A stretch of 32,746 nucleotides of DNA, taken from a cf. Phormidesmis sp. LEGE 11477. Lineage in GTDB: Bacteria > Cyanobacteriota > Cyanobacteriia > Phormidesmidales > Phormidesmidaceae. The notes under the pieces were generated by a model. The model saw only the letters and a program-made list of their open reading frames with translations. It had not been told where the DNA came from and did no database searches. The stretch's first letter is position 1. Each line of letters starts with the position of its first letter. A program made the translations under genes and the position numbers. This document shows positions 17,445 through 25,800 of this stretch, in pieces. The stretch is from the NCBI RefSeq assembly GCF_015207105.1, contig NZ_JADEXO010000070.1:1-32746 (forward strand), read 5' to 3'.

Positions 17445-17849
17445 ATGATTACATATTCTGAGCGTAGAGATATCTCCATCGAACAGATTCTGCCTATCTA
17501 TGAGCTAAATGGTTGGTCCGCAGCACAAAAACCTGACGCTCTACGCCAAGCCCTACTTAACTCTCACAGTCTGATCTCGGCCTGGAATAGCGAGCAGCTA
17601 GTCGGCATTGGCAACGCGATTTCAGATGGCTTTTTGGTCGTTTACTATCCTCATTTGTTGGTTCATCCAGACTATCAGCAGCAAGGAATTGGTGGGAAAA
17701 TAATGGAGCTTCTAGCCAAAAACTACGAGGGGATGCACATGCAGATGCTGGTCGCTGAATATGAAACAACCGCGTTCTATCAAAAGTGCGGATTTGAAAG
17801 AGCCGGTAAGACAGAGTCTATGTGGATATATGCCGGAGAAGATCACTAG
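17445..17849 (+). CDS. GNAT-family N-acetyltransferase
   Basis: This 134-residue acetyl-CoA-dependent acetyltransferase is compact and single-domain. Motif A, the acetyl-CoA pyrophosphate loop, is HPDYQQQGIGGKIM (74-87) following strand beta-4 (YYPHLLV). The C-terminal FYQKCGF (111-117) is the usual motif B element. The early NGWSAAQKPDALRQALLNS segment is that of the YhbS/small GNAT type common in bacteria. The target is not predictable. It is divergent from the LysE gene, with about 60 nt between the revised starts. It is followed by an interspersed repeat at 17898-17950. Confidence 0.9.
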   Translation: MITYSERRDISIEQILPIYELNGWSAAQKPDALRQALLNSHSLISAWNSEQLVGIGNAISDGFLVVYYPHLLVHPDYQQQGIGGKIMELLAKNYEGMHMQMLVAEYETTAFYQKCGFERAGKTESMWIYAGEDH

Positions 17850-17897
17850 TGGATAAGCAGATAAGCATCAGGGGATAAGCTTCATAAAGTTGTCGAG

Positions 17898-17950
17898 CCC
17901 TCATCCCCTAACCCCTTGCTCCCTGGGGAGAAGGGGAACCGGAGTTAGGG
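17898..17950. repeat. Cyanobacterial interspersed stem-loop repeat
   Basis: CCCTAAC (17906-17912) pairs with GTTAGGG (17944-17950), enclosing the inner pair CTCCC/GGGGAG and CCTT/AAGG. The CCCTCATCCCCTAACCCC type sequence is a familiar small palindromic repeat scattered through cyanobacterial genomes. It may serve as a bidirectional terminator between the GNAT and methyltransferase genes. Confidence 0.55.
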
Positions 17951-17994
17951 TCTTTAGAAAATAGTTCAAAAGATAAGATCGAGAGTAAATTGAC

Positions 17995-18627
17995 ATGACT
18001 GAAGAAACAAACAGAGGCCGGGCTTCTGACTGGTTTGAGCCGCTGTATGCAGAGGCGGATGGCGATGCAGGTCAGGTGCCTTGGACCTTGCCAGGAGCAG
18101 TGCCTTATCTGACCGACTGGCTACAGCGCAATGAAATAGAAGGTCGAGGGCGATCGGCAGGGGTCGTGGGCTGTGGCCTAGGAGACGACGCTGAGGCGCT
18201 GGCAAAGGCTGGTTTTGCGGTGACGGGATTTGATATCTCTAAGAGTGCGATCGCCTGGGCCAAGAAACGCTTTCCGCAATCGTCTGTCAACTACGTCATT
18301 GCCGATCTGTTTAACCTACCGGCTGACTGGCTGGGCAAGTTCGAGCTAGTCTTTGACTTTAGGACGATCCAGGCACTGCCGCTGAGCGTTCGGGCGGAGG
18401 TAATTGAAAAGATTGCTGCTTTGGGTGCGCCGCAAGGAACTGTGCTGATCGCGACCTACATGCGGGGCGACGATGAAGATCCTGGCAAGAGTGCGCCCTG
18501 GCCGCTCTCTTCCGAGGAGTTGGCACAGTTTGAGAAAGTCGGTCTAGAAGTGGTCAGGCAGGAGCGTTTTACAAATAAAGACAGCCGATTTCGCGATCGC
18601 ACCCTCACCCAGTATCGTGTTCCTTAG
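17995..18627 (+). CDS. Class I SAM-dependent methyltransferase (TPMT-like)
   Basis: This is a 210-residue Rossmann-fold methyltransferase. Motif I is VVGCGLGDDAEALAKAG (57-73), followed by the acidic end of beta-2 in FAVTGFDIS (74-82). The N-terminal WFEPLYAEADGDAGQVPW resembles the substrate-lid segment of the thiopurine/thiol methyltransferase-like clade, whose members often methylate thiols or halides. The catalytic-domain partner motif is VNYVIADLFNLP, followed by FELVFDFRTIQALP. The C-terminus QERFTNKDSRFRDRTLTQYR is typical. The natural substrate is unknown. It is followed by a WcaF-like gene after 50 nt. Confidence 0.88.
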   Translation: MTEETNRGRASDWFEPLYAEADGDAGQVPWTLPGAVPYLTDWLQRNEIEGRGRSAGVVGCGLGDDAEALAKAGFAVTGFDISKSAIAWAKKRFPQSSVNYVIADLFNLPADWLGKFELVFDFRTIQALPLSVRAEVIEKIAALGAPQGTVLIATYMRGDDEDPGKSAPWPLSSEELAQFEKVGLEVVRQERFTNKDSRFRDRTLTQYRVP

Positions 18628-18677
18628 TTTTCCTGGCTGCTTGGTCAGGTTATGAGGATTTTCTTAGGGGTTTTTCT

Positions 18678-19250
18678 ATGCGATCGCAGCTCGCCCAGTC
18701 ACAGCTGGCAAAATATAATCCTGGCGACTACAATCCTGGCGTGTCGCTGCTAAAGCAACTACTTTGGTACTATATCGGTTCACCGCTGTTTATGAGCTAC
18801 GTAGTGCCCGTTTCTGAACCGAAGGCAAAGCTGTTGCGGCTGTTTGGCGCTTCTGTCGGAACAGGGATACGGATCAAACAAGGTGTACGGATCAAATTTC
18901 CCTGGCGATTGACCATCGGCGACGACTGCTGGCTAGGAGAAGGCGCGTGGATAGACAATCTTGCACCTGTCACGATTGGAGATAACGTCTGTCTTTCACA
19001 AGAGGTATATCTGTGTACAGGAAATCACAACTGGAGCAAGCCTTCATTCGATCTGATCTTGGGTGAAATCAAGATCGAGAAAAGTGCCTGGATCGGGGCG
19101 CGGGGGGTGGTTGGCCCTGGCGTGACCATTGGCGAAGGCGCAGTGCTGACGCTCAATAGCGTGGCGAATAAATCGCTGGCACCGTGGACCGTTTGTGCAG
19201 GCAACCCGGCAGTTTCTATCAAGCAGAGAAAGATAAAAGAAGAACAATAG
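18678..19250 (+). CDS. WcaF-like hexapeptide-repeat acetyltransferase
   Basis: This 190-residue left-handed beta-helix acetyltransferase belongs to the WcaF/colanic-acid type. Hexapeptide repeats run from about residue 60 to 170 (VGTGIRIKQGVRIKF, LTIGDDCWLGEGAWI, VTIGDNVCLSQEVYL, IGARGVVGPGVTIGEGAV). The catalytic His is H117 in TGNHNW, and the C-terminal CAGNPA motif closes the coil. The N-terminal ~45 residues with LLWYYIGSPLFMS form the helical cap of this subfamily. It probably O-acetylates a sugar in exopolysaccharide or a glycosylated product. It sits 55 nt before the fused dehydratase gene and could share its transcript. An AGGGG before the ATG serves as SD. Confidence 0.9.
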   Translation: MRSQLAQSQLAKYNPGDYNPGVSLLKQLLWYYIGSPLFMSYVVPVSEPKAKLLRLFGASVGTGIRIKQGVRIKFPWRLTIGDDCWLGEGAWIDNLAPVTIGDNVCLSQEVYLCTGNHNWSKPSFDLILGEIKIEKSAWIGARGVVGPGVTIGEGAVLTLNSVANKSLAPWTVCAGNPAVSIKQRKIKEEQ

Positions 19251-19305
19251 GCCAGCCAAAACCAGCAGGTAGGTTAGAACAAGTAAACCATAACGCCATA
19301 ACGCC

Positions 19306-21021
19306 ATGACGCAACAGATTCTGACGCTAGGTGACAATATCAATACAGACGACATTATCCCAGCCAAACGTGGGACTAATGACGATATAAACCATCTTGC
19401 TTACTACGCGCTAGAGCATCTAATTGGGCCAGGGAATCTACTGAAATACGATGTCATTGAAGCCGGAGAAAACTTTGGCTGTGGATCTAGCCGAGAGTTT
19501 GCCCCGATTGCCATCAAGGCAGTGGGCATTCAGAAAGTTCGCGCCAAGTCTTTTGCTGAAATCTTTTATCGCAACAGTATCAACATTGGTCTGCCGCTAG
19601 AAATTGTCGAACAGCCTTTGCAAAACCCAGCGGTAGAATCGATCGTCGCGGCGGGCGGTCTGATCGCTTTTAATCAGCAGCGGCAACAGGGGAAAGTGAG
19701 TATTCCTAACAGTGAGACTTCCAAGCGGCCCATGACGGTAGCTGAAAAGCTGTTGGCCCAGGCATCGGGGAACGCCTACGTGCAGCCGGGAGAGGTGGTG
19801 TTTGCCCAGGTAGATTTGGCCATGTCTCATGACGCGATCGCTGGCCCAGTCGGCAATCTGTTCCAGCAGCAGTTTGGCCCTAATGCCACCGTCTGGAACC
19901 CAGAGAAGATCGTTCTAGTAGCCGATCATTTCATTCAAATCAATGACATTCGCCCAGACGCAGGCGCGACCACGATGTATCAACAGATGGTGGACTTTGC
20001 CGCGCAGCAGGGCTGTCATCTGTTTGACATTGTTTCACCGGGGGAAGCGGCTGGAATTTGCCATGTTCTTCTGCCCGAGCAGGGATTTGTGCGCCCTGGC
20101 ATGATGATTGCAGGCACCGACTCTCATAGCTGTACCTACGGTGCGTTTGGCTGCTTTTCTACGGGCGTTGGCACCACCGATATGGCCAACATCTTCGCCA
20201 TGGGAGATCTGTGGATTCGAGTGCCCGCGACGCTGCGGATCGAGCTATCTGGCAAGCTGCCAGCGGCAGTCAGTGCCAAAGATATTATGTTGTTTATCTT
20301 AGGCAAAATTGGCTGCAACGGCGCAACCGGCAAAGTCTTGGAATTTGTCGGCAACATTGTCGAACAGCTGCCGATGGATGAGCGAATGACGCTGGCAAAT
20401 ATGGCCATAGAGTGCGGAGCAATGTGTGGCCTGATGCCTGTAGATCAAGTAACACGGCAATATGTGAAAGCGCGTACTAGCGAACCTTTTGTCGAAGTTA
20501 CAGCCGATCTAGACGCGCAGTATGACCGGGTCTATCAGTTTGATCTTAGCCAGCTAGAACCGCAAGTCGCTAAGCCACCGACACCCGATCAGGTAGTGCC
20601 TGTTCGCGATCTCATTCGCGATCGCAATAGAGTCGCAATTACTCGGGCCTTTATCGGTTCTTGTACAGGCGGGAAGCTGCACGATCTAGCAGAAGCGGCG
20701 GCGGCAATTAAAGGTCAGCGAGTTAATCCGGCGGTGAGCCTGTTTGTTGTTCCAGCCTCACAGGAAGTGAGGGAGCAGGCGGAATCTATGGGCTATCTGT
20801 CAACTTTAGAACAAGCTGGCGCAACCGTCTTAAAATCAGGCTGTGGTGCCTGCATCAACGCAGGGCGCGGCGTTTTGGGCGCAGAAGAAACTGGGATCTA
20901 TGCGACCAATCGTAACTTTAAAGGCCGCAGTGGCGATCCGACCGGACAGAACTATCTGGCCTCACCTAGAACGGTAGCAATCTCAGCGGTATGTGGAGAG
21001 ATTAGCGATCGCCTACCATAG
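19306..21021 (+). CDS. Fused LeuD-LeuC type dehydratase (3-isopropylmalate dehydratase-like, HphCD-like)
   Basis: This 571-residue single-chain aconitase-superfamily enzyme has the small swivel domain first (~1-165; GDNINTDDIIPA, FGCGSSREFAP 57-67) and the large [4Fe-4S] domain second (~170-571; GTDSHSCTYGAFG with C276, and cluster Cys C453 in GSCTGG, C513 and C516 in SGCGAC, then NRNFKGRSG). Separate LeuC and LeuD are normal in bacteria. The substrate-discriminating loop after IIPA reads KRGTNDD instead of a usual RYL-type sequence. The family isomerises 2-alkylmalates to 3-alkylmalates via an alkene. With the nearby DRE-TIM synthase it would give two steps of 2-oxoacid chain elongation. Fused isomerases of this kind (HphCD) act in homophenylalanine synthesis. 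The dehydrogenase step is not in the window. Confidence 0.9.
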   Translation: MTQQILTLGDNINTDDIIPAKRGTNDDINHLAYYALEHLIGPGNLLKYDVIEAGENFGCGSSREFAPIAIKAVGIQKVRAKSFAEIFYRNSINIGLPLEIVEQPLQNPAVESIVAAGGLIAFNQQRQQGKVSIPNSETSKRPMTVAEKLLAQASGNAYVQPGEVVFAQVDLAMSHDAIAGPVGNLFQQQFGPNATVWNPEKIVLVADHFIQINDIRPDAGATTMYQQMVDFAAQQGCHLFDIVSPGEAAGICHVLLPEQGFVRPGMMIAGTDSHSCTYGAFGCFSTGVGTTDMANIFAMGDLWIRVPATLRIELSGKLPAAVSAKDIMLFILGKIGCNGATGKVLEFVGNIVEQLPMDERMTLANMAIECGAMCGLMPVDQVTRQYVKARTSEPFVEVTADLDAQYDRVYQFDLSQLEPQVAKPPTPDQVVPVRDLIRDRNRVAITRAFIGSCTGGKLHDLAEAAAAIKGQRVNPAVSLFVVPASQEVREQAESMGYLSTLEQAGATVLKSGCGACINAGRGVLGAEETGIYATNRNFKGRSGDPTGQNYLASPRTVAISAVCGEISDRLP

Positions 21022-21114
21022 AGCGTTACCGTAATGCTGCTCATTCCTAAAAAGCTACCGTAGAAAGATGACACCTCTAGATCACGCTGACTGCGTAATT
21101 GCGAATTACTTTAT

Positions 21115-21183
21115 CTACTGTTGCAAACGAGTATCGCCACTAATGAACCACAAGAAAATATGTGTATCTAGCAAAATCTTCAT
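21115..21183 (-). pseudogene. Truncated VapC-type PIN toxin
   Basis: The ATG at 21183 overlaps the antitoxin stop (ATGA). The frame reads MKILLDTHIFLWFISGDTRL and stops at a TAG after 22 codons. That is the exact start of PIN-domain VapC toxins (catalytic Asp in LLDTH). A +1 frame continues VDKVIRNYAVSVI before another stop, suggesting a frameshift and deletions. Toxin activity must be lost. Confidence 0.75.
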
Positions 21184-21416
21184 TTGCCCTCAAATGCATC
21201 AAGCAGGTCTTCCGGTAGAGAAGCATCAAAATCATCTGGTACAGTAAATTCGCCTGCACATAGGCCAAATGGTCGCAGTGGTTTACTTGTAGAGACTGGT
21301 CTAAGTTCAGCGACTGCTTTATCTGCTTGCAAAATCACAAACGTTTTGCCAGCTTCTACTTGACGCAGATACTTTGTAGGATTGCGCTGAATCTCATCAA
21401 TGGTCACACTCAACAT
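21180..21416 (-). CDS. Phd/YefM-family antitoxin
   Basis: This 78-residue protein opens with the beta-alpha DNA-binding head of Phd/YefM antitoxins (MLSVTIDEIQRNPTKYLRQV, then AGKTFVILQADKAVAELRPV). The acidic C-terminal tail (GEFTVPDDFDASLPEDLLDAFEG) is the flexible part that neutralises the toxin. The stop codon overlaps the ATG of the downstream VapC fragment, the classical coupling of type II operons. The toxin is broken, so this antitoxin is an orphan; it may still repress its own promoter. It is inserted between the two chain-elongation genes and transcribed in the same direction as the DRE-TIM synthase. Confidence 0.9.
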   Translation of the reverse strand: MLSVTIDEIQRNPTKYLRQVEAGKTFVILQADKAVAELRPVSTSKPLRPFGLCAGEFTVPDDFDASLPEDLLDAFEGK

Positions 21417-21493
21417 CTAAAAACTCCGGCGTAAGTGCAGAAAGTAATCACTATTCTACCTTCTGGAACTTTCAGTGCTACTACCATACTCCT

Positions 21494-22696
21494 TCAACCA
21501 TTTAGAACCACCAACTTTTTCTGAGAGACAAGTAAACGCCTTTGCTCTAGTAATGTTAGAGTCTCCTCTGCCGAAAAAGACCGCCTTTCTTGAATGGCGA
21601 TCGCCTTGACAACGGCTCTTAGCCGCTCATACTCACACTGTGGCAGAGGCCGATCTAGATACTGTTCAAACAGATATCGAAAGTTACTTGCGCCGCTGCC
21701 TTTGCCAAACCAGATCTCTGGCTGCCGATGCGGAAAAATGCTGTAGCTTTGGCGATCGCGCAGCAAAGCGCTGACATGAATACCCGACTCATGCCGCTGA
21801 GCCTCGCTGGAATAAGGCGCGTGGGGCCGATGTCCGTGCGCGTGGAGGTAGTCAACCACCCGGTCAAGCGCGTCGTAGTCGATGCCTGTCACTTCCCAAC
21901 CAAAGCGCGATCGCAGACCCTTTAGCACCTGTTCGATCGGCGCGTTGCCTGCCCGCTCCCCGATCCCGCCAAACGTACCAGAAACACCCATAGCGCCCGC
22001 CCGCACCGCCTGGATCGTATTTTCTAGTGCGAGCCCCATATCGTTATGAAAGTGAACAGATAAGGGTACAGCACGAGTGCGTTTTAGCAGGCTCTGAATC
22101 CATTCAGTCGTCCGCTTAGGCGTTAGGATACCGACCGTATCGCAGAGCAAAAATTCGTCAATATAGGGCGATAGCGTGTTGATACAGTCCACCAAAAACC
22201 CACTGTCGGCTCGGCTAGCATCTTCTGCGGCAAAGCAAATTTTCAGGCCCTGCTCAGCGGCATAGCGCACATGCTCTAGGGCGTGGGCTAACATGCGCTG
22301 ACGGCTGCGACGAATTACCGGAAACGCGATGTCATCGTCAACTGTTTTACCTTTGAATGCGGGGTTTCTAGCGATTTCTGAATCTCTTAGGAACAAAAGC
22401 CGATCGGAGACCGCGTGGAAGAGAATAACCTGCCGCACGCCGCAGGTTTTGGCATGCTCGATTGCCGAGCGCCTCATCATCGTAGACGCGGCGATTTGCT
22501 GCTTCAGGCCGCTATCGACTAGGTCACCGACCAACGATGCCTCACTAGCGTGGATAGCAGGCATCAGCGCAATCTGTTGCACCCCGGTCCGGGCAATCAG
22601 CTTCGCTAGGGTCGTTTTGTCTTCAAAAAATAGACCAACCTGCTGTTCTCCATCCCGCAGCGTCTCGTCCGAAATGAGTAAATTGAGCGTCTCCAT
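21494..22696 (-). CDS. DRE-TIM metallolyase: 2-isopropylmalate/homocitrate synthase-like (HphA/NifV type)
   Basis: This 400-residue TIM-barrel Claisen-condensing enzyme transfers acetyl-CoA onto a 2-oxoacid. The motifs are DETLRDGEQ (10-18; catalytic R14, metal D15), HFHNDMGLALEN (215-226; metal H215 and H217), GGIGERAGNAPIE (243-255) and HESGIHVSAL (302-311). It lacks the ~130-residue C-terminal leucine-feedback domain of LeuA and so is closer in size to homocitrate synthase (NifV). No nif genes are in the window. The fused isomerase lies 470 nt away on the opposite strand, convergent, making an alternative alkylmalate pathway likely; HphA (benzylmalate synthase) is the closest analogy. It diverges from the PKS across a 190-nt shared promoter region. 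Confidence 0.87.
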   Translation of the reverse strand: METLNLLISDETLRDGEQQVGLFFEDKTTLAKLIARTGVQQIALMPAIHASEASLVGDLVDSGLKQQIAASTMMRRSAIEHAKTCGVRQVILFHAVSDRLLFLRDSEIARNPAFKGKTVDDDIAFPVIRRSRQRMLAHALEHVRYAAEQGLKICFAAEDASRADSGFLVDCINTLSPYIDEFLLCDTVGILTPKRTTEWIQSLLKRTRAVPLSVHFHNDMGLALENTIQAVRAGAMGVSGTFGGIGERAGNAPIEQVLKGLRSRFGWEVTGIDYDALDRVVDYLHAHGHRPHAPYSSEAQRHESGIHVSALLRDRQSYSIFPHRQPEIWFGKGSGASNFRYLFEQYLDRPLPQCEYERLRAVVKAIAIQERRSFSAEETLTLLEQRRLLVSQKKLVVLNG

Positions 22697-22766
22697 CTAT
22701 TCAAATAGCAGGGGTAAGTCTGGACAAACAGAAGCTATAGAACTGTAAATCTACGCAGATGCCGTC

Positions 22767-22774
22767 ATTATAAT
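22767..22774. promoter_or_regulatory. Palindromic -10 element in the synthase-PKS divergent region
   Basis: ATTATAAT gives a consensus TATAAT on both strands within the 190-nt gap between the divergent synthase and PKS genes. No good -35 box is seen at the proper distance on either strand. It could be a bidirectional, activator-dependent promoter driving both genes together. Confidence 0.35.
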
Positions 22775-22886
22775 GCCACATGTCGTAGCCGTTGATCCTT
22801 TACAGACTGGCTTAAAACCAGCTATGGTACTGCTTCAAAGAGTCTATTGTGTCAAGCTACTTGTTCATTTCTAAGTACGTACAGAC

Positions 22887-25800
22887 ATGGCCGTGTCACC
22901 TTCAGCGCACACACCGCAGCCGTCATTGCAGCCGCCACTACAGCCATTAGATCTACCAGCCATTGTCCACGGTGCTCCTTTCCCTGATACAGCTGACTTT
23001 CCCTCTCACCTGATTGACGCACTAGATCGCGCTGCTACAGGAAAGACGGGGATTCGCTATCTAAGCGCCGATGGCACTGAGACTGTGCAGTCGTACGCTG
23101 ATCTATTGGTATCGGCTCAAAGGGTTGCGATCGCGCTGACTAATCGAGGGCTAGGAAACAAAGAACAGCACGACTTTGTTATTCTTCAGTTCTCCAAAAG
23201 TATTGATCTAGTCACCGCGCTGTGGGGATGTTTTCTTAGCGGCTGCATTCCGGTGCCTATCGCTACGCAGGCTAGTAGCGCCAGCGGCCAGTCACCTTTG
23301 GAGGGTGCGATCGCGCTGTTAGACAATCCCACCCTGCTCACAGACTCACCCGATCTTTTAGAGCCGCTACCGATTAGTGTTGTCACTCTCGCCGATCTAC
23401 AAGCGGCTAGCCAATCTGCTAATCAAATTAGTCATCAACCTAGCGACTGGCCGCTATACGAGCCTCAGCCAGACGAGCTAGCGCTTCTACTCTTGACCTC
23501 TGGCAGTACAGGCCAGCCCAAAGGCGTTCAGCTTACCCATCAAAATATCAGAGCTAGCGCCTGCGGCATGGCGACGGTAAATCAGCTATCCGCTGAAGAC
23601 ATCACCCTAAACTGGATGCCGCTAGAGCATGTGGCCAGTCTGGTCATGTTTCATCTGACAGAAGTGTATCTAGGCTGCGCGCAAATCCATGCGGCTCGCG
23701 AGCTTGTTCTAAAAGATCCGCTAGTTTGGCTAGATCTCTTGGTGCAGTACCAGGCAAGTGTGACCTGGGCCCCTAATTTTGCCTATGGCCTGGTCAACGA
23801 CCAGTCGCAGAGAATTGTAGCCAGGGCTCAAGCTGACGACCAGGCAGACAAAAAAGCACGTCGTTGGAATCTCTCTTCTGTGCGCTGGATGGGAAATGGA
23901 GCAGAGGCCGTGGTGGGGGAGACGGCACGACAGTTTTTGCAGATGCTGATGCCCTATGGCCTCTCTGAGACGGCGATTAGTCCGGGCTATGGCATGACGG
24001 AGACCTGCTCTGGGATTGTTCATTCTCGTCAGTTTTCGCTAGCGCCTACGACTACAGATACGGCTGAAACAAACACCTTCGTTACTTTGGGTCAGCCAAT
24101 TCCAGGCGTTTCAATTCGGATTGTAGATGACGCTGATGCGGTGCTGTCAGCCGGGGAGACTGGTCGATTGCAGGTAAAAGGATTGACGGTTACACCCGGC
24201 TACTACCAGTCGTCCAAAGCGCGCAGTTCAATCAAGCCAAGCACTGTGGCAGCTTCGAGCGAGTCAGGCTTAGATGAGACAAACTCAGAAGAAACAGACT
24301 TAGAAGAGATAGATCCGAATGAATCCGCGTTTACAGAAGACGGCTGGTTTAATACAGGCGATTTAGCATTCATCCAAGATCGCGCTCTGACGATCACAGG
24401 CAGACAAAAAGAGGTGATCATCCTCAATGGCATCAACTACTACAGCCACGAGATTGAATCTGTTATCGAAGCATTAGCGGGCGTAGAAATCTCTTTCACA
24501 GCCGCCTGCGGCGTCGTACGTAGCGCCAAAGAGACAACAGAACAACTGGCTATTTTCTTCCATCCGGTGAATGGAGTGAAAGATCTAAACGCTGTTGTTC
24601 CCTTAGCCAAGCAAATCCGCACTCAGGTAATCGATCAAATTGGCATCTCTGCAACCTATATCATTCCGGTAGAAAAGTCGGACATTCCTAAAACTTCTAT
24701 CGGTAAAATTCAGCGCAGTCAGCTCAGCCAAAGATTCGCCGCAGGTGAGTTTGACGCCCAGGTACAGCGACTGATCAGCGCTTTTCAAAACAGCGGCAAA
24801 ACAGCAAGCCTGAAGCTATCTGAGATTGAGCAACAGATTACTTCAATCTGGCAGTCTGTTCTTTCTGTAGAAGATATTGGCAGAAATGATAATTTTTTCG
24901 AGCTAGGCGGTACCTCTTTACGACTGATGCAGGTACTAGGACATCTGCAAAACAAGCTTGCACCGACGCTAAAAGCCGTTTCACTTTTTCAATATCCCAC
25001 CGTTGCCGCACTCGCTAGCCACCTGAAGCAAACAGATATAGATGCACCGCCGCTGCCGCTACGAGATTCATTAAAAGCTCGGTTAGACAAAGGCTCTAGC
25101 AAGCAACAAACTTCAGAGATTGCCATTATCGGCATGGCGGGTAGATTTCCGGGGGCTGCAAACCTAGAGACTTTCTGGCAAAATCTCAAAGACGGGGTGG
25201 AGGCGATCGCGTTCTTTACCGATGAGGAAATGCTGTCAGCAGGCATCGACCCGGCGCTAATCCAAAATCCCAACTACGTGAATGCCAGCCCAATCCTAGA
25301 AAAGATCGACCATTTCGACGCTGATTTTTTTGGCTATAGCCCAAAGGAAGCCAGCCTAATGGACCCGCAGCAGCGTCTGCTATTGGAATGCGCTTGGGAG
25401 AGCTTGGAAACCGCTGGATACAATCCGCTGGCCTATGAGGGCGCGATCGGGCTGTTTGCCGGGGCGACAATGAACACCTATCTGCTCAATCATGTCTATC
25501 CCAATCGTCACAGGCTCGATCCGAATGATTCACTAGATATCTTTACGCTCAGCTCGCTTGGCGGCTTTCAAGCCACTGTCGCCAATGACAAAGACTATCT
25601 GACCACCCGAGTCTCTTATAAGCTAAATCTGCGCGGCCCTAGCTTGAATGTTCAGACAGCTTGTTCTACTTCGCTGGTATCTATTCATCTAGCGGCGCAG
25701 AGTTTGCTACAAGGAGAATGTGACATGGCGCTAGCGGGCGGCGTGTCGGTAGAGACGCCGCAGCAGGCAGGCTATCTGTACCAAGAGGGCATGATCTTGG

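Noticed and set aside
19288-19308. Short ACGCCATA direct repeats before the dehydratase start
   Set aside because: Three degenerate 8-nt units overlapping the start codon, too short to call a regulatory array.
19306-21021. Housekeeping aconitase
   Set aside because: Length, small-before-large order and the LeuC-like NRNFKGRSG and GTDSHSCTYG motifs fit the isopropylmalate/homoaconitate branch rather than AcnA or AcnB.
21494-22696. NifV homocitrate synthase for nitrogenase cofactor
   Set aside because: Size and motifs would allow it, but no nif gene is in the window and the neighbours are a dehydratase fusion and a PKS; left as a synthase of uncertain oxoacid.
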